NCBI RefSeq assembly: GCF_016863435.1
Contig: NZ_BOOW01000020.1
Coordinates: 124,001-188,000, forward strand
DNA length: 64,000 nucleotides
From: Sinosporangium siamense
Lineage (GTDB): Bacteria; Actinomycetota; Actinomycetes; Streptosporangiales; Streptosporangiaceae
Direction: 5' to 3'
The first letter of the stretch is position 1; each line of letters begins with the position of its first letter. Below, piece after piece: positions 15,568 to 23,831 of the stretch. A model generated the notes under the pieces. That model was not told the DNA's origin, did no database searches, and saw only the letters and a program-made list of their open reading frames with translations. A program made the translations under genes and the position numbers.

Positions 15568-18500
15568 CTATTTCCGAGGGACCGATTCGATAAGGGCGAC
15601 CAGGCCGGCGGCGTCCAGCAGGTTGACGGGGCGAATTGTCTCTCCCCGGCGGACATAATGGAAAGCGGCGCGCACCTTTTCGACCGGCACCTGGGCGAGA
15701 TCGGCCCAGGCGAGGCGATAAGCCGCGAGCTGCACGGCGACGGCCCGCTCGGCGCGGCCGTGGGGGCGGTCGCCGGTCTTCCAGTCGACGACCTCGTAGC
15801 CGCCGTCGGGGCTGCGGAAGACGGCGTCCATGCGACCCCGGATCAGACGATCGGCGATCATCGTCTCGAAGGGGACCTCCATGTCCAAGGGGACACGCCC
15901 GGCCCATTCGCTCTCTTCGAAACGCTCCTGGAGTTCGGCGAGCTGGATCTCGCTGTCCGCCGGTTCGTCGACCGCGCCGGGCATCTCGTAGTCGTCGATG
16001 AGGCGCTGCTGCCCCCAGCGGGTCTCCAGCCACTTGTGGAAACTGGTGCCGCGCCGGGCGAGAGGCGCGGGTTTGACCGGCACAGGACGGCGGATGCGGC
16101 GGGCGAGCTCGCCGGCGTCGGCGGCCAGGGTGACGAGGTTCGACACCGTCAGGGTGGGCGGCAGCTCGACGGCGCGCCTGCCGCCCGCGCGCTCCGTGTC
16201 GCGTTCGCGGAGCAGGAGCTCGATGTCGCGTTCCCAGGCGCGGACCCGGTCGAAGGTGTGCACAGGGGCGGTCTCAGCCACAGGGCGGGCGAGCCCGGCG
16301 AGGGCCTCCTGCACGAGCTCGGCGCCGTCGAGGACGGCGGCCTGGCGGGGCCCGTCGGGGACGACCGGCCACTCGGCGGAGGCCGGCTCGGCGAGCAGCG
16401 GGTTGGCGGCGCCCTCCTCAAGGTCGGCGGCCCAGACGGCGACGCGGCGGCAGGCGGCGCGGATCTCCAGCAGGAAATCAGAGGGTTCGAGGGGCTTGGT
16501 GGCGGTCCCCCACCGGTAGCCGGAGGCGATGAGCAGATAGTGCGCCCGCGTGACGGCGACGTAGGCGAGGCGGCGCTCCTCCATGAGGTCGCGGTCGCGG
16601 CTGTGCTCGTCGAACCGGGCCAGCTCGTCCTTGGAGAGGCCGGTGAGCCGGGGCAGGTCGCCCGCGTCGCCCCGCAGCGGATAGGGCAGTTTGCGGAAGT
16701 TCTCCGTCCAGCGGGAGTTCGTGCGGGGCGTCGCGGGGAACAGGCTGCCCTTGCCGAGGGCGCCCTTGGCCGTGGTCGCCTGCGACAGGCCCGGCACGAT
16801 GACGACGGGCCACTCCAGGCCCTTGGCGGCGTGCACGGTCATGAGCTTGACGCTGTTGGTCTCGCCGACCCGCCCGGCCTCCAGCCCGAACTCCTCGCTT
16901 TCCGCGGCCTTCAGATAGGCGAGGAACGCGCCGAGCGTCGGATCCTCGGCGTCGCCGGCGAACCTCGCCGCCGCGTCGAGGAAGGCGTCGAGGTCGGCGC
17001 GGGCCGCGAAGGCCCCCGCCGTGCCCCCGCGGGCCGCCACCTCGATGTCGAGGCCCATGCGGCGCTCGACCTCGGTGATGAGGTCGGGCAGCGGCTGCCC
17101 GGTGTGGGCGCGCATGGTGCGCAGCTCGTGGGCGAGTGCGAGCAGCCGCACCCGCGCCACCGGGGAGTACGGCTCAAGCCAGGCGGGCCGTTCCGGCAAC
17201 TCGTCGAGTGCGTCGACGAGGCTGCCGCGCTCCTCGCTCATTTCGGCGGCGACCTGCTCGACGGGGTCGTCGGGCCGCCTGGCGCCGCTTCTGCTCTCCC
17301 GGGTCAGCTCCCGCGCCTGGTCGCCGAGGACACGCAGGTCGGCGGGGCCGATGCGCCACCTGGCGCCGCCGAGGAGGCGCAGCAGGGCGTCGCCGGCGGT
17401 CGGGTCGTAGAGCACGCGCAGGGTGGCGACGATGTCGGCCACCTCGGGGACGGTGAGCAGGCCGCCGAGGCCGACCACCTCGACGGGGATGCCGCGGGCC
17501 TCCAGCGCGCGGCGCAGCGCCGGGAACTGGGCGCGTTTCCTGGCGAGCACCGCGACGTCGCCCGGCTGCACCGCCGCCGGCCCGCCCCAGGAGCTCTGCG
17601 GGGCCTTGTCGCGCTCGCCGGCGCCCCAGGGCAGGCCGTCGGGGGCGGTCTCCTCGCCGAGGACCCACTGCACCTGCTCGGCCACCCACAGGGCCTCGTC
17701 CTCGGCGGTCTCGTGGAAGGCGCACACGACCCGGCCGCGCTCCCTGCGGCTCGGCCCGGGGGTGAGCACGGGGACCTCGCCCACCTCGACGCGGAGCGGC
17801 AGCTGAACCCGGGCCGCCACGCCGAGCACGTGGTCGCCGTTGCGGAAGCTGACCGACAACTTGGTGACGGGGGCGGGTTCGCCCGCGACGCCGGGGAAGT
17901 CGCGGGGGAAGCGGGTGAGGTTGCCGGCCGACGCGCCGCGCCAGCCGTAGATCGACTGGCAGGGGTCGCCCACGGCGGTCACCGCGTGCCCGCCGGAGAA
18001 CAAGGACCGCAGGAGCGCGAGCTGGGCGTGGCTCGTGTCCTGATATTCGTCGAGCAGCACCACGGGGAACCGGCCGCGCTCGATCTCCCCGACCTCCGGG
18101 TGCCGCATGGCGATGCGGGCGGCCAGGGCCATCTGGTCGCCGAAGTCGATGACCTCCCGGGAGCGCTTGAGCCGCTGATATGCCTCGACTAGCGGAAGCA
18201 TCTGCTCCCTGACCTCCTGGACGGCGAGCGGCCTGCGCTGGGCGAGCACGGTCTTGCCGGTGAGGTCGCCGAAGCGGGCCGCCAGCCACTCGCCGACCTC
18301 GCGCACGTCGCCGGGGCCGCGCAGATGCTCGGCCAGCTCCCCCGCGAGGTCGAGCACGGCGGCGGTGACCGACGGCGGGCTCAGCTCGACCTTGTCCATC
18401 GGCCCGTCGTAGCCCGCGACGACCCGCGAGGCGAGCTGCCACGACACGGCGGGCGTGATGAGCCGCATGGTGGGCTCCAGGCCCTCGCGCAGCGCGTGGT

Positions 18501-18849
18501 CGGTGAACAGGCGCGAGGCGTAGGCGTGGTAGGTCGAGATGGTCGGGTCTTCCTCAAGCTGGCCGGCGGACACCAGACCGTGCTCGACCAGGGCGGCCAG
18601 GCGCTTGCGCACACGCGCGGCCAGCTCCGCGGCGGCCTTGCGGGTGAAGGTCAGGCCGAGCACACGCTCCGGCCGCACCAGGCCGTTGGCGACCAGCCAC
18701 ACGACACGCCCGGCCATGGTCTCGCTCTTGCCGGAGCCCGCGCCCGCCATCACCACCATGGGGCCGAGGGGGGCGCTGATGACCGCGCTCTGCTCCTCGG
18801 TGGGCGTGGGCAGGCCGAGCTTGAGCGCCAGCTCCTCCGGGGTCAGCAC
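15568..18849 (-). CDS. adnB: AdnB subunit of the AdnAB helicase-nuclease
   Basis: 1093 aa from GTG 18849 (GGGAG six bases upstream). SF1 helicase with Walker A AGAGSGKS (about 35-42) and motif II LLDEYQDTS. The C-terminal RecB-type nuclease has the PD-(D/E)XK core VVDWKTG (about 1020-1026). AdnAB is the actinobacterial end-resection motor-nuclease for double-strand breaks. A start at 18984 would include three in-frame copies of a 7-residue insertion-derived peptide and overlap adnA, so it is rejected. The order adnA-adnB is that of mycobacteria. Confidence 0.93.
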   Translation of the reverse strand: MLTPEELALKLGLPTPTEEQSAVISAPLGPMVVMAGAGSGKSETMAGRVVWLVANGLVRPERVLGLTFTRKAAAELAARVRKRLAALVEHGLVSAGQLEEDPTISTYHAYASRLFTDHALREGLEPTMRLITPAVSWQLASRVVAGYDGPMDKVELSPPSVTAAVLDLAGELAEHLRGPGDVREVGEWLAARFGDLTGKTVLAQRRPLAVQEVREQMLPLVEAYQRLKRSREVIDFGDQMALAARIAMRHPEVGEIERGRFPVVLLDEYQDTSHAQLALLRSLFSGGHAVTAVGDPCQSIYGWRGASAGNLTRFPRDFPGVAGEPAPVTKLSVSFRNGDHVLGVAARVQLPLRVEVGEVPVLTPGPSRRERGRVVCAFHETAEDEALWVAEQVQWVLGEETAPDGLPWGAGERDKAPQSSWGGPAAVQPGDVAVLARKRAQFPALRRALEARGIPVEVVGLGGLLTVPEVADIVATLRVLYDPTAGDALLRLLGGARWRIGPADLRVLGDQARELTRESRSGARRPDDPVEQVAAEMSEERGSLVDALDELPERPAWLEPYSPVARVRLLALAHELRTMRAHTGQPLPDLITEVERRMGLDIEVAARGGTAGAFAARADLDAFLDAAARFAGDAEDPTLGAFLAYLKAAESEEFGLEAGRVGETNSVKLMTVHAAKGLEWPVVIVPGLSQATTAKGALGKGSLFPATPRTNSRWTENFRKLPYPLRGDAGDLPRLTGLSKDELARFDEHSRDRDLMEERRLAYVAVTRAHYLLIASGYRWGTATKPLEPSDFLLEIRAACRRVAVWAADLEEGAANPLLAEPASAEWPVVPDGPRQAAVLDGAELVQEALAGLARPVAETAPVHTFDRVRAWERDIELLLRERDTERAGGRRAVELPPTLTVSNLVTLAADAGELARRIRRPVPVKPAPLARRGTSFHKWLETRWGQQRLIDDYEMPGAVDEPADSEIQLAELQERFEESEWAGRVPLDMEVPFETMIADRLIRGRMDAVFRSPDGGYEVVDWKTGDRPHGRAERAVAVQLAAYRLAWADLAQVPVEKVRAAFHYVRRGETIRPVNLLDAAGLVALIESVPRK

Positions 18850-18940
18850 ACGAGGCTCCCGCCGTACGGCACAGCACTCTCGAAGAACGGCACAGCACTC
18901 TCGAAGTACGGCACTGCGGGGGATCGCGGGGTCAGCACAC
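18839..18940. repeat. 89-bp duplication/insertion between adnA and adnB with 21-bp tandem repeats
   Basis: GGGGTCAGCACAC occurs exactly at 18839-18851 and 18928-18940, 89 bp apart. One copy lies at the adnB start and the other at the adnA stop. Between them a 21-bp unit is repeated (18865-18885, 18886-18906, then partial to about 18916). Without the segment, the adnA stop and adnB start would overlap (GTGTGCTGA). Confidence 0.8.
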
Positions 18941-21900
18941 CTGGCCCCCTTGGTCGTTGACCGGGCAGCTGCCCTTGACCGCACACGTGCGGCACCCGTC
19001 GTTGACCGTGGCGGAGAACGTCGTGGCCGACATGCCGTCGGCGACTTCCTCCACGAGGGCGGCCGCCCAGCCCGGATCGGGGTCGTCGGCGAGCGCCCGC
19101 TGCGTCTGCTCCTTGGCCGTCGGGGCGTCCTTGCCCGCCGCCCCGCCGACCTGCACGAGGGCGGCGCCGCCCGGCTCGGTGAGACCGTGTTTGGCGAACG
19201 CCCCGAGCAGCGTGGCGAGCTGATAGACGCCGAGCTGGGGGTTGCGCTGCAGGTCGCCCTTGGGGGGCGATGAGCCGGTCTTGAGGTCGATGATCACCGC
19301 CCGGCCGAGCTCGTCCTGCTCGACCCGGTCGACCCGCCCCTTGATCTCGACGTCGGCCGACACCCGCGCGGTCAGGTCGCGTTCGAGTGCGACGAGCTTG
19401 CGGGGGTTCTCGTGGTGCCAGCGCACGAATCTGGCGATCATCTTCTCGGCCACGGCGCGCTGTTTGCGGTTGAACCACACCCCGCCGAAGTCGAGCTCGC
19501 CCCAGATCTCGTCGAGCCGCCGCCCGAGGTGCTCCTCGCTCGGCATGCCGGTGGCGGCGAGCACCGCAATGGCGTGCACGACCGTGCCGAGGCCGCGGGC
19601 GGCGTCAGTGCCGCCGCCGCCGACCGCCGTCTCAAGCAGCCACCGCAGGCCGCAGCGGGTGAAGCTCTCCACGGCCGACGGCGAGATGCGCACGACGCCG
19701 TCCGGCCAGCCGATCGGGCGCTCGTCGGACAGGTCGGTGAGGGCGTACCAGTCGTCGGGGTGGGCGCCGCGCACCCCCGCCGCGGCGAGCTTCGCGAGGT
19801 GCCCTGCGGCCACGCGGCGCATCTCCTCGGGCCGCGTCGGGTCGCACACGGCGGACCGCAGGTCGGCCACCAGCGCCGGCATGCTGAGCCAGCGGGCGCG
19901 GTCGAGGGCGCCGGCCTCCTCGCCGCCGCCCTGCACGAGCTCGGCGAGGAACCGTGAGGGGCGCTCGTCGGTGTCCTCGCCGCCGACGGCGGTGACGACG
20001 AGCCGCCGCCTGGCCCGGGTGGCGGCGACGTAGAACAGGCGGCGCTCCTCGGCCAGCAGTTTGGACGACAGCGCCGCGGCGGCGACGGTGCCCTCGATGC
20101 GCTCGTCGCCCTCGACGAGGCCGACGAGGTTCTCGATGCCGAGCATCGTCCCGCGCAGCCGCAGGTCGGGCCAGACGCCCTCCTGCACGCCCGCGACGAC
20201 CACGACGTCCCACTCCAGGCCCTTGGAGCGGTGGGCGGTGAGGATGCGCACCGCCTCGCCGTCGGGTGCGCGCTCGGCCAGCGAGTCGCCCGCGATCTCC
20301 TGGGAGGCGAGGTCCTCCAGGAACACCTCGGGCCCGGCCTTCGGCAACCGGTCGACGAACCTCGCCGCCCGGTCGAACAGCGTGACGACCGCGTCGAGGT
20401 CGCGGTCGGCCCTGGCCCCGCGGGCGCCCCCGGCGAGCCCCGCGTCGGTCCATTTCTCGGCCAGCCCAGACGCCTGCCACACGGTCCAGAGCACGTCCTC
20501 GGCCGAGCCGCCCTGGCGTATGGCGTCGCGTGCCGTGGCGATGAGCTTCGCGACGCGTTCCGCCGGTGCGGCCACGTAGCCCTCGACGCGCACCAGCTCG
20601 CGCGCGTCGCGCAGGGCGGCGACCAGCAGCTCGGCCGACGAGCGCGGCGGGAGCAGCCCGCCCTCCTGCGCCTCGTGCTCGGCGACGCGGAGCGCACGCT
20701 TGAGGCGGCGCACGCCGATGGTGTCGGTGCCGCCGAGCGCGCCCGTCAGCAGCTCCTCGGCGGTGCCCTCGTCGAGCCTTGCCGGGTCGATGGCGACGCG
20801 CAGCAGCGTCACCAGGGGCCGCACCCCCGGCTCCTGCACGAGCGGCACCTCGTCGCCGGCGACGACCACCGGCACGCCCGCGCCGATGAGCGCCCGGCGC
20901 AGCGCCGGCACCTGGCGCTCGGCCGACCGCACCAGCACCGCCATGCGCGACCAGGGCACCCCGTCGAGCAGGTGCGCCCGGCGCAGCGTGTCGGCGACGA
21001 CCGCGGCCTCCTGGCCGGCGCTGTCGGTGAGCAGCGCCTTCACCTCGCCCGGCTCGCCGCCGGTCGGTGAGAGTAGCTCACGGTGGGCGCCCTGGCCCGC
21101 GGGGAGCCTCTCGGCGACCCGGCGCGACGCGCGCAGCAGCGCGCCGGAACTGCGGCGGCACACCCGCAGCGCCACCACGGGCGCCTCGTCGCCGCCCGCG
21201 GTGCGGAACCTGTGCGGGAACTCCTGGATGCCGCGCACGTCCGCGCCGCGGAAGCCGTAGATCGACTGGTCGGGGTCGCCGACCGCGATGAGGTCGCGGC
21301 CGTCGCCGGCGAGCTGCTGGAGCAGGAACTCCTGCGCTGGGTCGGTGTCCTGATATTCGTCGACGAAGACGACGTCGTAGGCCGCGCGTTCCCGCCGCCG
21401 CACCTCGCTGCCGGCGAGCAGCCCCGCCGCGGCGCGGATCAGCTCCGAGTAATCGAGCACCGGCACCGGCTCCAGGTCGAACCGCGCGTAGTAGCGGTGG
21501 GCGAACCGGCCGACCGCCGCCCAGTCGTCGCGACCGTGGCTCCTGCCGTAGTGGACGAGGTCGTCGCCGTCGAGGCCGCGCTCGGCGGCGCGGGCCAGGA
21601 AGTCGCGCAGCTCCTCGGCGAACCCGCGCGTCTTGAGCGCCTCACGCATGCGCTCCGGCCACTCAAGGGCCCCGTCGGACAACTCGCCCGCGAGCAGGCG
21701 GCGCACCTCAAGCAGCTGCTCGGGGCCGGTCAGCAGGCGCGGCGGCGGCTCGCCCGCGAGCACCGCCTCCCGCCTGAGCAGCGTGTAGGCATAACTGTGG
21801 AAGGTGAGCGCGAGCGGCGTGCGTGTGGTGCGGCGCAACCGGCCGGTAATGCGTTCGCGCAGCTCACCTGCGGCCTTGCGGCTGAAGGTGAGGATCAGCA

Positions 21901-22105
21901 CCCGCTCCGGGTCGACCCCGCGCCGCTCGACGCGGTCGACCACGGTCTCGACGATCGTGGTGGTCTTGCCCGTGCCCGGTCCTGCCAGCACCAGCAGCGG
22001 TCCGCTCTCATGAGCCACAACCGCCCGTTGATGCGCGTCCAGCACCGGCGCCTCACGGCGCAAATCATCACTCGAACGCACCAATCGCCACGTCTGAGCA
22101 CTCAC
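18932..22105 (-). CDS. adnA: AdnA subunit of the AdnAB helicase-nuclease
   Basis: 1057 aa. Walker A AGPGTGKT (about 41-48) and motif II VFVDEYQDTD are intact. The C-terminus holds a PD-(D/E)XK nuclease (IIDLKTGSS) and the [4Fe-4S] cysteines (an upstream CGLRW Cys plus CRTC...SC...C at the end), as in AdnA/AddB-type nucleases. The GTG start lacks a strong ribosome-binding site. Together with AdnB it forms the heterodimer that unwinds and trims broken ends. Confidence 0.93.
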   Translation of the reverse strand: MSAQTWRLVRSSDDLRREAPVLDAHQRAVVAHESGPLLVLAGPGTGKTTTIVETVVDRVERRGVDPERVLILTFSRKAAGELRERITGRLRRTTRTPLALTFHSYAYTLLRREAVLAGEPPPRLLTGPEQLLEVRRLLAGELSDGALEWPERMREALKTRGFAEELRDFLARAAERGLDGDDLVHYGRSHGRDDWAAVGRFAHRYYARFDLEPVPVLDYSELIRAAAGLLAGSEVRRRERAAYDVVFVDEYQDTDPAQEFLLQQLAGDGRDLIAVGDPDQSIYGFRGADVRGIQEFPHRFRTAGGDEAPVVALRVCRRSSGALLRASRRVAERLPAGQGAHRELLSPTGGEPGEVKALLTDSAGQEAAVVADTLRRAHLLDGVPWSRMAVLVRSAERQVPALRRALIGAGVPVVVAGDEVPLVQEPGVRPLVTLLRVAIDPARLDEGTAEELLTGALGGTDTIGVRRLKRALRVAEHEAQEGGLLPPRSSAELLVAALRDARELVRVEGYVAAPAERVAKLIATARDAIRQGGSAEDVLWTVWQASGLAEKWTDAGLAGGARGARADRDLDAVVTLFDRAARFVDRLPKAGPEVFLEDLASQEIAGDSLAERAPDGEAVRILTAHRSKGLEWDVVVVAGVQEGVWPDLRLRGTMLGIENLVGLVEGDERIEGTVAAAALSSKLLAEERRLFYVAATRARRRLVVTAVGGEDTDERPSRFLAELVQGGGEEAGALDRARWLSMPALVADLRSAVCDPTRPEEMRRVAAGHLAKLAAAGVRGAHPDDWYALTDLSDERPIGWPDGVVRISPSAVESFTRCGLRWLLETAVGGGGTDAARGLGTVVHAIAVLAATGMPSEEHLGRRLDEIWGELDFGGVWFNRKQRAVAEKMIARFVRWHHENPRKLVALERDLTARVSADVEIKGRVDRVEQDELGRAVIIDLKTGSSPPKGDLQRNPQLGVYQLATLLGAFAKHGLTEPGGAALVQVGGAAGKDAPTAKEQTQRALADDPDPGWAAALVEEVADGMSATTFSATVNDGCRTCAVKGSCPVNDQGGQVC

Positions 22106-22166
22106 AGTTCAGCATTCCATCAGACCCCAGGGACAGATCGTGCCCACTTGACGTCTCCGGGGTATC

Positions 22167-23702
22167 TCAGCTTGCCCAAGGAATCTGCGGTGAGCGATGA
22201 AAGTCGATGCCGAGCCGGGTCCACCGGGGGCCGTGCGCGGCCAGGCGTACGGCGAAGCCGGCGAAGTCACGTGACGCCTGCGGCGACCAGGCCACCTCCG
22301 CGAGAGCGGGGAGGCGGGGGAAGGTGAAAAGTTCGAGTTCGTCCATGGTGGACAGGGTTTCCGTCCACAGGGCGGACTCGACGCCGACGATGTTCTTGTC
22401 GGTGACGCCGTCGATGGTGGCCGCCGGGTCCCAGTCGTAGGCGTCGCGCACCTCGATGTAGCCCGCCCACGTGAAGCCGAGCCTGGTGCTCGGGTCGTAT
22501 TTCATGGCGATGTAGGTCTTGTCAGCCGGCGACATGATGAGCTTGCCGCCGTTGCGCACCGTGGCCAGCGGGTCGTCGGGGGCGACGTTCGACCGCCAGT
22601 ATTGCGTGAGCGTGTCCTCAGCCGGGGGCACGGCGGCGATCTCCTGCCAGCCGACCATGCTCTTGCCGTTCGCCCTGACGAGCTTCTGCACCTTCTCGAT
22701 GAACTTCCGGTAGTCGTCCGGCGGGGTCGCGTCCGCCTCGTCGCCGCCGATGTGGATGTAGGGCCCGGGGGTGAGCCCGGCGACCGTCCTCACGACATCG
22801 GCGAGGAATCTGTCGGTCGCCGGGCTCCCGAGGCAGAGCGAGCTGAACCCCACCTCGATCCCGGTGTACGGCTCGCGCGGCTTGCCGTCGCAGTTGAGCT
22901 CGGCATAGGCCGCGAGGGCCGCGTTCGTGTGCCCGGGCACGTCGATCTCGGGGACGACCTCGACGAACCGCTCCCGGGCGTAGGCGACGATCTCCCGGTA
23001 GTCCTCCGCCGTGTAGAAGCCGCCCTCGCCGCCCCCCACAGCGGTGCGCCCGCCGACCTCGGTGAGCCTGGGCCATCCTTCGATCTCCAGCCGCCATCCC
23101 TGGTCGTCGGTCAGGTGGAGGTGGAGGATGTTCATCTTGTAGGCGGCGATGTGGTCGATGTAGCGCTTCACGTCCTGCACGGGGAAGAAGTGCCGCGCCA
23201 CATCGAGCATCGCTCCCCGCCAGCCATATCGCGGTTTATCGCGAATTTTCATGCCGGGCAGGGTGATGGGCTTCGCCGTACCAGGCTCGGGGAGGAGCTG
23301 ACGGAGGGTCTGCACCGCATAGAACAGCCCCCGGGGGCTGACGGCCCCCAACTTCACCCCGCCCTCCGCCACGGTCAGCTCATAACCCTCAACTCCCAGG
23401 TCGTAGGTATCCCCCGGCAGCTCGAGGGTGATCGCGCCCCCCTCACCCAGGCGCGGAGGCTTCCCGGTTACCTCCTCGACGGCCTTGGCGAGGTTGTGCA
23501 CGATCGCCGTATCGATATGGGCGCCGGCACTGATGGCGACGTCCGGCGTGAGCGTAAAAGGTCTTCCCTCGTAGCTCAGCGAGGAGGGCTGCGGGATGAC
23601 CACGTGCTTCATGGTGGCGGGCTGGAGTGCACTCGAGTCAACCGAGCACCCCGAAATTCCTAGGAATCCCGCAAAGAGCACCAGGACAGCCCATAACCTC
23701 AT
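22167..23702 (-). CDS. GH20 beta-N-acetylhexosaminidase, lipoprotein
   Basis: 511 aa from ATG 23702. The signal peptide ends in the lipobox LGISGC (Cys19), so it is probably membrane-anchored outside the cell. A GH20b N-domain (about 30-155) is followed by the GH20 barrel with the catalytic Asp-Glu pair in HIGGDEAD (about 321-322), HLTDDQGWR and DVPGHTNAAL. It releases terminal GlcNAc/GalNAc from chitin or glycans. The upstream extension to 23777 would mask the lipoprotein signal. The gene stands alone between adnA and a teichoic-acid-type gene. Confidence 0.92.
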   Translation of the reverse strand: MRLWAVLVLFAGFLGISGCSVDSSALQPATMKHVVIPQPSSLSYEGRPFTLTPDVAISAGAHIDTAIVHNLAKAVEEVTGKPPRLGEGGAITLELPGDTYDLGVEGYELTVAEGGVKLGAVSPRGLFYAVQTLRQLLPEPGTAKPITLPGMKIRDKPRYGWRGAMLDVARHFFPVQDVKRYIDHIAAYKMNILHLHLTDDQGWRLEIEGWPRLTEVGGRTAVGGGEGGFYTAEDYREIVAYARERFVEVVPEIDVPGHTNAALAAYAELNCDGKPREPYTGIEVGFSSLCLGSPATDRFLADVVRTVAGLTPGPYIHIGGDEADATPPDDYRKFIEKVQKLVRANGKSMVGWQEIAAVPPAEDTLTQYWRSNVAPDDPLATVRNGGKLIMSPADKTYIAMKYDPSTRLGFTWAGYIEVRDAYDWDPAATIDGVTDKNIVGVESALWTETLSTMDELELFTFPRLPALAEVAWSPQASRDFAGFAVRLAAHGPRWTRLGIDFHRSPQIPWAS

Positions 23703-23778
23703 GCCCCGATTGCACCACCGCCCGGGACGTCGATCAAGAAAATAAGAAAGTTTGTTTCCTATTCGTGAGCCGCGCACG

Positions 23779-23823
23779 GCTCCGCCCCGGCTCCCGCTTC
23801 ACTGGCGGGAGCCGGGGCGGAGC
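23779..23823 (-). terminator. Very strong hairpin terminator
   Basis: A perfect 19-bp stem (GCTCCGCCCCGGCTCCCGC and its complement) with a 7-nt loop lies 8 bp after the stop of the glycerophosphotransferase gene. Confidence 0.85.
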
Positions 23824-23831
23824 GCGGTTGC

